From contig CAVYZX010000017.1 in the NCBI GenBank assembly GCA_963773035.1, positions 248,001-312,000 of the forward strand: a stretch of DNA of 64,000 bases. The letters run 5' to 3'. The stretch comes from CAVRXZ01 sp963773035 (GTDB lineage Bacteria > Acidobacteriota > Vicinamibacteria > Vicinamibacterales > CAVVIG01). The translations under genes were made by a program, and so were the position numbers. Each line of letters opens with the position of its first letter. Position 1 is the stretch's first letter. Below the pieces are notes generated by a model. It had not been told where the DNA came from, made no database searches, and was given only the letters and a program-made list of their open reading frames with translations. This document shows positions 8,794 through 15,948 of this stretch, piece after piece.

Positions 8794-8821
8794 GAAGGCG
8801 GGCCTTGTTGAACCCGCCTTC
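8794..8821. terminator. Hairpin between convergent genes
   Basis: A perfect 9-base stem, GAAGGCGGG (8794-8802) with CCCGCCTTC (8813-8821), encloses a 10-base loop a few bases after the fbaB stop. The lipoprotein gene converges from the other side. There is no T-run, so a bidirectional terminator is likely but not certain. Confidence 0.5.
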
Positions 8822-8844
8822 CGCTCCCTCCTCGATCCCCTGAC

Positions 8845-9789
8845 TTAATCGGGAACGCCGGTGTCGGCCACCGGACTCGCTGGGTAAACCTCGAGCATGT
8901 TGATGTTGGCGGGGACGCCTGGCGTGCCCACAGCGACGAACACGTCGTAGGCGTGCCACTGGCCATCGATGAAGATGGTCAGCTTGTCTTTCGAGATCCC
9001 ACCGGATGGATTGCGTTGACGTGCGGATTGGTAGCCAGCCACCTGCAGGTGCCAAATCATCCGCCGCAGGAGCTCCGCTGTCGCATTGAAGCTGGCATCC
9101 TGCGTGGGCTGCGGTCCAGACAACCATGGGAACTCGGCCGATGTTGCGTCCAATACCTGACGCGCGCGGGCGACGCTCAGCGGACCCGGGCCCACATGGT
9201 AGCCGTTGCCCGTTGCCGGGGGCGGCGGCGGTGGTTCCGGTGCGGGCGGCGGTGGCGGCGGCGGCCCTGCTTCCACGTGCTTCCTCAGCGTTTCGGTCCC
9301 ACTCACCGGCCCCAAGCACGTCGTTCCCGAGTACGGGATGGTGAGCGTGGTGTTGTCCACGAGCGTTCCGGTCCCATTCAGCGTGAATGGGCAGGGGAGA
9401 ATACCGGCAATCGTCGCTGTTCCCGATGCGGTCAGGGCAACTTGATTTTCGCCCACCAGTTGCCCAGACGCGTTGCCCTCGATGGTCACGTTGCCGGTGC
9501 AATCGACGGTGAACGTGCCGGCGAGCGACGTGTTGCTCTGGCTCGTGATGGTCCATTGAAAATTGGTGCAGGACGTTCCGCTCGGAATCGTGAATTGCTG
9601 CGACGCCCAGTTTCCGACATACGTTCCGTTACCGCTCGATGTCGGGTCGCTGCTGGCGTTCGAGCTCGGGCCGGAACTCGGAGCGGTCACGTTTCTTTCG
9701 TGCTCGAATCCACAACCCGTCGCGAACAGGACGACCGCGAGGAGTGAAACCACCCGCGCCGCTGCGTCCTTGATTCTGCGCTCCGTCAT
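8845..9789 (-). CDS. Putative lipoprotein with proline-rich hinge
   Basis: No family recognised. The 314-residue product has a lipoprotein signal (basic start, hydrophobic VVSLLAVVLFATG, then Cys at about residue 26). A Ser/Thr/Asn-rich beta-type domain follows (about 40-175) and contains several cysteines that could form disulfides. A poly-proline hinge lies near residues 175-193. The C-terminal domain of about 110 residues includes HLQVAGYQSARQRNPSGG and DKLTIFIDGQWHAYDVFVA. It should sit in the outer membrane or periplasm. I chose ATG at 9789 because the longer frame begins with GTG and adds 19 residues before the signal sequence. The hinge is encoded by a GC-rich low-complexity run. Confidence 0.65.
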   Translation of the reverse strand: MTERRIKDAAARVVSLLAVVLFATGCGFEHERNVTAPSSGPSSNASSDPTSSGNGTYVGNWASQQFTIPSGTSCTNFQWTITSQSNTSLAGTFTVDCTGNVTIEGNASGQLVGENQVALTASGTATIAGILPCPFTLNGTGTLVDNTTLTIPYSGTTCLGPVSGTETLRKHVEAGPPPPPPPAPEPPPPPPATGNGYHVGPGPLSVARARQVLDATSAEFPWLSGPQPTQDASFNATAELLRRMIWHLQVAGYQSARQRNPSGGISKDKLTIFIDGQWHAYDVFVAVGTPGVPANINMLEVYPASPVADTGVPD

Positions 9790-9897
9790 CGTTTTCGGAA
9801 TCACGCTGCACCTTGTGCGGATTACAAAGTCGGTACGCCCAACCACGATCCTGCGAGCTCGTGATGGGTCCGACTTCGAAATCCTGGGAAATGACGC

Positions 9898-10461
9898 CTA
9901 CGGTCTGACAGGATGCAGAAGGCCCGCCAGATAGTCGCGCAAGCCTTCTTCGGTGCTTCTGAACGCCAGGTTGTCCCAGGGAATCGCGACTTTTTCGAAC
10001 TCGGCCGTTTCGAGACTTTCCTCGTCGGTGCAGAGCGTCCCACCAACAGCCGTGGCGGCGTACACGACAATGACGGGGGCGCGGCCGGCATACGAATAGA
10101 TGTTGACAAGGCCGTCCAGCTGGATCTCGAGCCCGCATTCTTCACGCGCTTCCCGAAGCGCTGCTCCAGGCAACGTCTCGCCGCGGTCAACGTAGCCGCC
10201 TGGGAACACCCATTTGCCGTATCCGGGCTCGATGGCACGCCGAACGAGCACGAGTCGGTCGGAGTCCGTCCGGATGATGGTACCGACGGCGATCTTCGGA
10301 TCGAGGTAGAAAATGAATCCGCACCCGACGCACACCAATCGTTCGGGATCGTTGGATTTGATGATCCGGCGCTCGAGCGCGGCGCCGCAGCGCGGACAGA
10401 AACGGTAGTCTGGCGTCACATCGGCGTGGGGGTGAGGCGCGGAGGACATCACGCTCATCAT
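9898..10461 (-). CDS. Nudix hydrolase with N-terminal zinc ribbon
   Basis: Protein of 187 residues. A zinc ribbon with FCPRCG and, about 20 residues later, CVGCG is followed by a Nudix domain whose box GYVDRGETLPGAALREAREE is complete. This domain order occurs in NudC-like and ADP-ribose/ADP-sugar pyrophosphatase-like Nudix proteins. NudC itself is longer, and its SQPWPFPxS motif is absent here, so I do not call it nudC. The substrate is unknown. The start codons GTG ATG ATG lie in tandem; I use the first ATG. The gene is divergent from def with a 45-base gap, and its own promoter is not obvious. Confidence 0.87.
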   Translation of the reverse strand: MMSVMSSAPHPHADVTPDYRFCPRCGAALERRIIKSNDPERLVCVGCGFIFYLDPKIAVGTIIRTDSDRLVLVRRAIEPGYGKWVFPGGYVDRGETLPGAALREAREECGLEIQLDGLVNIYSYAGRAPVIVVYAATAVGGTLCTDEESLETAEFEKVAIPWDNLAFRSTEEGLRDYLAGLLHPVRP

Positions 10462-10492
10462 CACCTCGACCGGTGCTCTCTTTCAACGGCGG

Positions 10493-10498
10493 TATAAT
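10493..10498 (+). promoter_or_regulatory. -10 hexamer TATAAT close to the def start
   Basis: A perfect TATAAT ends 8 bases before the ATG of peptide deformylase. The predicted transcription start falls at or within two bases of the start codon. No Shine-Dalgarno sequence is present and the -35 region is not recognisable. Confidence 0.5.
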
Positions 10499-10506
10499 TC
10501 GCCTTC

Positions 10507-11034
10507 ATGTCCATTCTGAAGGTCGCGCGCATGGGACATCCCGTGCTTCGTGCCAAGGCGCGCGCCCTCGAACACTCAGAAATCAAACATACCGCCGTTC
10601 AACGGCTGATCGACGACATGATCGAGACGATGATCGAGTACCACGGTGTCGGTCTTGCGGCTCCTCAGGTTCACGAAGGGCTGCGTCTGTTCGTGGCGAT
10701 CGTGGACGCGAACGAAGCGGGCGATCCGGAAGGGGAGCCGACTGTCGTCATCAATCCGCAAATCACGCCTGTCGGAGACGAAATGGAGGAGGGATGGGAA
10801 GGATGTCTCAGCGTGCCAGACATCCGCGGCCGCGTCCCGCGGGCGCGCGAGATCAAGGTTCGGTCCTTCGATCGGGCAGGTGAGCGGATCGAGCTTCATG
10901 CGCAAGGCTTCCCGGCCCGGGTGATTCAGCACGAAACGGATCACCTCGATGGCATCCTGTTTTTCGATCGGATGCGTTCGTTCGAGTCGCTGACGTTTCT
11001 GGATGAATACGCCCGATACTGGGTCAAGGACTAA
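10507..11034 (+). CDS. def: Peptide deformylase
   Basis: Metallo-hydrolase of 175 residues that removes the formyl group from nascent proteins at the ribosome. All three motifs are present: GVGLAAPQV (about 47-55), EGCLS (about 98-102, metal-binding Cys) and HETDH (141-145, two metal His and the catalytic Glu). The ATG is 8 bases after a TATAAT, so the message is probably leaderless. No fmt gene follows, unlike the common def-fmt pair. The stop overlaps by 4 bases, tail to tail, with the ThyX-like gene on the other strand. Confidence 0.96.
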   Translation: MSILKVARMGHPVLRAKARALEHSEIKHTAVQRLIDDMIETMIEYHGVGLAAPQVHEGLRLFVAIVDANEAGDPEGEPTVVINPQITPVGDEMEEGWEGCLSVPDIRGRVPRAREIKVRSFDRAGERIELHAQGFPARVIQHETDHLDGILFFDRMRSFESLTFLDEYARYWVKD

Positions 11035-12653
11035 ACGCGTTCGTTTCTCTTCTTCTCCATCCTTCGTTCTGCCTGCAACCGCTCCAGTTCGACCTCGGAA
11101 TGATCCGCGAAAGTCATGGCGTTGGCGATCGCCCGATGACCGGCGACGTCTGCGATCGCGCGATGCATGAGCTGGCACACACGACGGTAGGCTGGATGAC
11201 CCTGTGGCGCTGAACGGAGCTCGATGACGTGCATGGCCTCGCGCGCGTTCATCTGCATGTAGAACCTCACACGGTAGGCCATCGCCACGCCGTAGCCGGC
11301 GATGTCGCCGAATCCTTGCGCAACGAGAGCGGCACACAACTCGGCCGAACGGTCCATGACGCCGCGCCAGTCCGTCAGCGCGCCCGCGTCCTCGATAGCT
11401 GCAGGCTCCGTGTAACCGTGACGGGTGCCCAATGGTTGCCACTCCAGAGTCAGCATCCGATGACGCTGGAGATCGCGGAAGGCGCCGTAGTCCGACAGGA
11501 TGTCGAAGCGGTAGGAAGTCCGTTCGAACGCACGGCCAGGCTTATGACGGCGGTTCGTCCGATTTCCAATGTACGCTCGCAGCAGATGGGCACGGTCGTC
11601 AGGAGACATGTGTCGGGCGGCAGCGATGAGCTGGTCGTCGGGAAGCGCCGACACATCGTAAAGCGCGGCCGCGACAACTTTGATTTCACCGTCCGGGTCG
11701 AAATCGGTGAGAGCGACCTCCGGCCGGTCCTCGCCAGCGATCTGCGCGACGAACGGGTCGGCTGCCGCGTGAAACGCGCGCCGCGTGTCCGCCAGATACT
11801 CTGTCCAGCGGCCGCCACGCGTCGGTTCATCGACGCGCGTCAAGAATGCGGGAATCACTTCACGAAGCTCGCCGAGCATCAAATGCGCGTACGCACGGAC
11901 TTCTTTCAACGGGTGTCCGAACATCCGCAGCAGCAAGGATTCGTAGGCCTGGCCTGTGCCGAAAAGCCCGACGTTCGATTGAGTGGCTGCGGGTAGTAGT
12001 CCCCGAAGGGTATCCAGCGCCTTGGCTCGAATGACAGACCGATAAACTGCCTCCGAGTCGTCTGGCGACTTCGGGTATTTCGCGCGAAAATGCGCCTCCA
12101 GCGCCGGAATCCATCGAGCGTAGGTTTCAAATGCCACATCGAGCGTGCGGACGAACAAGTCCCGAAGCGGTGTTCCATCGAGCTCGACTGGGATGTGATA
12201 CTTCCAGCGACCGTCGGGGCGATCGGTGTAGGGAACGTATCGAGTCGATTGCTCGAGGTACGCCATGAGACGGCCCCACTCGAGCACCTTCGTGAGAATG
12301 TTGGAGACACCTTCGCAGGCAAGGTGCGCACCGCCCAGTTGTGCGACGGAGTCGTCGCCAAACTCTCCGAACACCCGGGCGTACAGCTTGTCGGCGCGGT
12401 CTTCTTTCACCGCGCGGGAGCTTGCCTCCAAGGGGGCTGACGACACCGCGGCAACATGATCGAGGAATTCGTCGAGAAAGAGGCGACGCAGCGATTTCGC
12501 GGAGCGCGAGTATCGGGCGAAAAGCGCGCCTTTGACCGCCTCGGGTAAGCCGCGCAGCGCGAAGACCGGTCGGTCGGTGTTGGTGAAGTAGGGCGCCAGG
12601 ACGCGAGCCTCGTCTGGCGAGAAGGTTTCGACAGCGCCGACGTCAGTGGGCAT
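11031..12653 (-). CDS. Tandem ThyX-like protein (flavin-dependent thymidylate synthase superfamily)
   Basis: Protein of 540 residues, more than twice the length of a normal ThyX (about 220-250). Both halves resemble ThyX. In the N-terminal half, EGVSNILTKVLEWGRL runs into EQSTRYVPY (about residues 114-145), and later LRGLLPAATQSN resembles the LP-containing nucleotide-site motif. In the C-terminal half, FRDLQRHRMLTLEW keeps the RHR of the ThyX signature and MNAREAMHVIELR resembles the NxRxxxHxxxLR motif. Neither half keeps the full RHRxxSxNExSxRY signature: the first has WGR and loses the Ser, and the second loses the NExS part. Long tandem ThyX-like proteins are annotated as thymidylate synthase in several phyla; whether this one makes dTMP is open. 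The start is ATG. Confidence 0.75.
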   Translation of the reverse strand: MPTDVGAVETFSPDEARVLAPYFTNTDRPVFALRGLPEAVKGALFARYSRSAKSLRRLFLDEFLDHVAAVSSAPLEASSRAVKEDRADKLYARVFGEFGDDSVAQLGGAHLACEGVSNILTKVLEWGRLMAYLEQSTRYVPYTDRPDGRWKYHIPVELDGTPLRDLFVRTLDVAFETYARWIPALEAHFRAKYPKSPDDSEAVYRSVIRAKALDTLRGLLPAATQSNVGLFGTGQAYESLLLRMFGHPLKEVRAYAHLMLGELREVIPAFLTRVDEPTRGGRWTEYLADTRRAFHAAADPFVAQIAGEDRPEVALTDFDPDGEIKVVAAALYDVSALPDDQLIAAARHMSPDDRAHLLRAYIGNRTNRRHKPGRAFERTSYRFDILSDYGAFRDLQRHRMLTLEWQPLGTRHGYTEPAAIEDAGALTDWRGVMDRSAELCAALVAQGFGDIAGYGVAMAYRVRFYMQMNAREAMHVIELRSAPQGHPAYRRVCQLMHRAIADVAGHRAIANAMTFADHSEVELERLQAERRMEKKRNERV

Positions 12654-12706
12654 CCGCCCTCATTTTATGCAAACAGTGGCCACATTTTGGCGAGATTTGG
12701 CAGTAT

Positions 12707-12722
12707 TGTGAAGTGATTCACA
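12707..12722. promoter_or_regulatory. CRP/FNR-like palindrome upstream of the MBL hydrolase gene
   Basis: TGTGAAGTGATTCACA matches the CRP consensus TGTGA-N6-TCACA exactly. It lies about 56 bases before the start of the MBL-fold gene and about 54 bases upstream of the divergent ThyX-like gene. The match is seen; which regulator binds is unknown, and no CRP-family gene is in the window. Confidence 0.45.
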
Positions 12723-12777
12723 TAATCGGGTTTGCCTGTGACGCTACGATTTCGTACTTCCACGGCTTCAACTTGCA

Positions 12778-13575
12778 ATGTCTCTTGACCCGATCGTCCT
12801 CGACGCCGACAACCCCGGTCCGATGACGGGTAGCGGCAACAATACGTACCTCTTAGCCGGCACGGAGGGGGCGATTCTTGTCGATGCGGGTGTAGGGAGG
12901 TCCCGTCACCTTGCCGCGATTGACCGCCAGCTCGGGGGTTCGAAGCTGGCCCGTGTGCTCGTGACCCACGGGCACATCGACCATGTGTCTGGTGCACCGA
13001 GCATCGCCGCACGACATCCCGAGGCGACTTTCGCGAAGTTTCCTTGGCCGGACAGCGACAAGCTCTACGACGTGCGCTGGCAGCCGCTCGCGGAGGGAGA
13101 CACGGTGACTCTAGACGGCCAGAGCTTGACGGTGATTCATACTCCGGGCCATTCTCCGGATCACGCCACGTTCTGGCATGAAGAGACTCGCTCGGCCTTT
13201 ACAGGAGACTTGATTATCCAGGGAGGAAGTGTCGTCATCAGTTGGGCCTATGGCGGTGACGTGGCAGCCTATCTCGCGTCGCTGGAGCGGCTCATCAGAC
13301 TTCAGCCCGCGGTCATGTTTCCTGCCCACGGACCCCTCATCGAAGATCCTGTTGCGGCTTTGGTGCGCAGCATTGAACACCGGCTCGAACGGGAGCAGCA
13401 GGTCATCCAGGCGCTGCGTGAGGGTCGGTCAACCGTACCGGCGATCGTTGAGTCCATTTATCATGGACTCGATCCCGCGCTGCAGGCAGCGGCGGGCGGG
13501 AGCGTGCGGGCTCATCTGGAGAAGCTGAAGGCGGAAAGGCTAGCTTTCAGCGACGGCGATCGGTGGAATCTCTGA
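12778..13575 (+). CDS. Metallo-beta-lactamase-fold hydrolase, LACTB2-like
   Basis: Cytosolic metallohydrolase of 265 residues. The metal-binding motif THGHIDHV is at about residues 63-70, with TPGHSPDHA and TGDLI as later ligand motifs and FPAHGP near residue 183. The C-terminal 70 residues form the winged-helix-like tail typical of the LACTB2 group, which includes an endoribonuclease in mitochondria. Bacterial members have mostly unknown substrates. The ATG gives the normal length. The gene slightly overlaps the longest reading of the downstream M20 peptidase, so the two are probably co-transcribed. A CRP-like palindrome lies upstream. Confidence 0.88.
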   Translation: MSLDPIVLDADNPGPMTGSGNNTYLLAGTEGAILVDAGVGRSRHLAAIDRQLGGSKLARVLVTHGHIDHVSGAPSIAARHPEATFAKFPWPDSDKLYDVRWQPLAEGDTVTLDGQSLTVIHTPGHSPDHATFWHEETRSAFTGDLIIQGGSVVISWAYGGDVAAYLASLERLIRLQPAVMFPAHGPLIEDPVAALVRSIEHRLEREQQVIQALREGRSTVPAIVESIYHGLDPALQAAAGGSVRAHLEKLKAERLAFSDGDRWNL

Positions 13576-13598
13576 CGGACACTACACAGCGAGCACAT

Positions 13599-14978
13599 AT
13601 GGACAAGGTCATCGACTTCATCAACGTGAATCGCGAGAAGTATCTCGAAGAACTCAAGGCGCTGCTGGCGATCCCAAGCATCAGTGCGCTTCCCGAACAT
13701 CGAGAGGACGTCAAACGCTGTGCGGCCTGGTGCGCGGACGAAATGCGCCGGATTGGTCTACAAAACGTGCATCTGATCGACACACCCGGTAACCCGGTCG
13801 TCTACGGAGAGTGGACGGGAGCGCAAGGTGCCCCGACGATCCTCTTTTATGGCCATTACGACGTGCAGCCTGTCGATCCGCTGGAGTTATGGGAATCGCC
13901 GCCCTTCGAGGCCACGATCCGCGACGGCGAACTCTACGCCCGCGGTTCCGCGGACGACAAGGGGCAGGTGTTCATGCACCTCAAGGCGATTGAGGCGCAT
14001 CTGAAGGAAAACGGCCGGCTGCCTGTGAACATCAAGCTGATTCTCGAAGGAGAAGAGGAAGTCGGAAGCGTCAACCTCGACGACTTTATCGCTTCTCATA
14101 AAACGGAGTTGAAGGCCGACGTCGTCGTGATTTCGGATACGGGGATGTTCGATCGCGGTGTCCCGTCGATCTGCTACGGACTTCGTGGACTGGTCTACAC
14201 CCAAATCGAGTTGAGAGGCAGTAAGGGCGACATGCACTCGGGCGTGTTCGGCGGCGCCGTGTCGAACCCGGCGTTCGTGCTCGCCCAGATGCTCGCGCAA
14301 ATGAAGGATCGCAGCGGCCGAATCAAGGTCCCTGGCTTTTATGACGATGTGCGGCCGCTCGAGGATGCCGAGCGCCAGGCGTGGGCCCAGTTGCCGTTCA
14401 ACGAGAAGAAGTACCGTAAGGAATTCGGTATTCCCAAGCTGTTCGGCGAGTCTGGATACTCCACGCTCGAACGGACGTGGGCTCGCCCGACGCTCGAAGT
14501 GAATGGCCTTCTGTCCGGGTTCACCGGTGAAGGAGCCAAGACCGTGTTGCCAGCAGTAGCGATGGCAAAAGTCAGCATGCGTCTGGTTCCGAACCAGGAC
14601 CCGAATAAGATCGCCGATCTTTTCGAAGACTACGTGCGGAAGATTGCGCCCAAGACCGTCGAGCTGAAATTCACTCGCATGCAGGGGGGGAAACCGTGGA
14701 TGGCCTCTCCCGACCATCCCTTCATGCAGGCGGCCGGCCGGGCGATCGAGCGCGGTTTTGGACGCAAGCCGGTCTTTACGCGCGAAGGTGGCTCGATTCC
14801 TGTCGTCTCGACGTTTCAGGAGATGCTGGGTCTGCCTTCCGTGTTGTTTGGTGTAGGACTCCCGGACGAGAATGCGCATGCGCCGAACGAGAAGCTCGAC
14901 GTCGGGAACTTCCACAATGGGATCATCGCGTCGGCGTATCTCTACGACGAAATTTCGCACGTCGTCGCGCCCGTCTGA
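13599..14978 (+). CDS. M20-family dipeptidase
   Basis: Zinc peptidase of 459 residues of the M20 (ArgE/DapE/CPG2) family, in the branch usually annotated as dipeptidase. Motifs for the two-metal site are YGHYDVQPVD (about 84-93), ARGSADDKGQ (bridging Asp about 117), EGEEEVGS (catalytic Glu pair about 150) and the C-terminal NEKLDVGNF region. A lid domain starts with KGDMHSGVFGG. I use the ATG; an upstream in-frame GTG inside the end of the MBL gene would add 12 residues. Likely cytosolic, since no signal peptide is seen. Its dipeptide substrate is unknown. It converges with the SirB1-type gene. Confidence 0.9.
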   Translation: MDKVIDFINVNREKYLEELKALLAIPSISALPEHREDVKRCAAWCADEMRRIGLQNVHLIDTPGNPVVYGEWTGAQGAPTILFYGHYDVQPVDPLELWESPPFEATIRDGELYARGSADDKGQVFMHLKAIEAHLKENGRLPVNIKLILEGEEEVGSVNLDDFIASHKTELKADVVVISDTGMFDRGVPSICYGLRGLVYTQIELRGSKGDMHSGVFGGAVSNPAFVLAQMLAQMKDRSGRIKVPGFYDDVRPLEDAERQAWAQLPFNEKKYRKEFGIPKLFGESGYSTLERTWARPTLEVNGLLSGFTGEGAKTVLPAVAMAKVSMRLVPNQDPNKIADLFEDYVRKIAPKTVELKFTRMQGGKPWMASPDHPFMQAAGRAIERGFGRKPVFTREGGSIPVVSTFQEMLGLPSVLFGVGLPDENAHAPNEKLDVGNFHNGIIASAYLYDEISHVVAPV

Positions 14979-14990
14979 CGTCAATCCGAT

Positions 14991-15893
14991 CTAGTTGAGT
15001 GACGCCGCTCTCCTGCGGAGCGCCTTGACGTGCTCCCAGATCTGTTCGTGGTCGTCGGCCTCGTCTTTGTCGGCCTTCGCGGTCGAGGCAAGCTGCAGAT
15101 ACGCCTGAAGATCGCGGAGCGCTGCGGCGAAGTCCTTCAAGTGATACGCGAGCAACCCTCGATCGCGGAGCTCGTTGGCCGCCGAGGGGTCGACCGCCAG
15201 TAGCAACTCGGTGGCATCCTTCGCCTGAGGGAACGAGTGCATGCGCACGTACACGCGTTTCAGATTCAACAGCATGCGCGCGAGGATCTGCGGCTTCGTC
15301 GCACGGGCAAACAGGTGAGACTCGAACACCGCGTCGGCACCAACGTGGCGATAGAGCAGTTCGCGACAGGCGTCCTCTGATAGCAGCGCCCCGCCGTGAA
15401 ACGCGTCGATGATCAGATCCTCCAAGTACGGTGAGCCCCGCCTCGCGCGGCACCGGAGGAGAAAGTGTCCGGGGAAGTTGATGCCTTCCACCTGCAGGCC
15501 GGCTCGCCGTGCGACTTCGATGTACAGCAGGGCCAGCGTAATCGGAATACCTGTCCGCCTGTCGAGCACCTCATTGAGGAAGCTGTTGCGCGGATCCTCG
15601 TACTGCACTTCATTGCCGACGAACCGAAGCTCTTTGAACAGGTACTCGTTGAGCGCCATCACCCGCGCGTACCGATCCGGATCAACCCGCGGCGGTGCAT
15701 CGCCCGCGTGGATCGGCGCTTCGGCCACACGCAGCTTGGCCTCCTCGCCGAGCGCGTCAAGTCGGTCGAGATAAGGGCCCGAGTCGAGTGAAGGGTATTC
15801 GATGCGCGCGATCATCAATGCGGCGATCGCCAGATCGGGGTCCGGACTGAGGGCGGCGTGCGCAAAACTGCGGACTAGCTGCTCCTTGAGCAC
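14991..15893 (-). CDS. SirB1-family protein (transglutaminase-like plus TPR)
   Basis: Protein of 300 residues with the SirB1 layout: a transglutaminase-like region containing NSFLNEVLDRRTGIPITLAL and GINFPGHFLLR (about 100-150), followed by TPR-like helices (about 205-275). The region around Ile-Thr-Leu-Ala-Leu-Leu-Tyr replaces a classical Cys-His-Asp triad, so peptidase activity is doubtful. SirB1 proteins are widespread and of uncertain role. Start GTG; the upstream region to the receptor gene end is short. The 3' end converges on the M20 peptidase gene, 12 bases apart. Confidence 0.88.
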   Translation of the reverse strand: MLKEQLVRSFAHAALSPDPDLAIAALMIARIEYPSLDSGPYLDRLDALGEEAKLRVAEAPIHAGDAPPRVDPDRYARVMALNEYLFKELRFVGNEVQYEDPRNSFLNEVLDRRTGIPITLALLYIEVARRAGLQVEGINFPGHFLLRCRARRGSPYLEDLIIDAFHGGALLSEDACRELLYRHVGADAVFESHLFARATKPQILARMLLNLKRVYVRMHSFPQAKDATELLLAVDPSAANELRDRGLLAYHLKDFAAALRDLQAYLQLASTAKADKDEADDHEQIWEHVKALRRRAASLN

Positions 15894-15948
15894 AACTGCC
15901 AGGATACCTCAAAAGGGCGGAAACTCTCGGCTGTTGAGCACGCCCGGC

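Noticed and set aside
9225..9265. GC-rich triplet repeat resembling a microsatellite
   Set aside because: It is the codon run for the poly-proline hinge of the lipoprotein.
13887..14984. 365-residue minus-strand frame opposite the M20 peptidase
   Set aside because: Shadow frame; the sense frame has every M20 metal motif.
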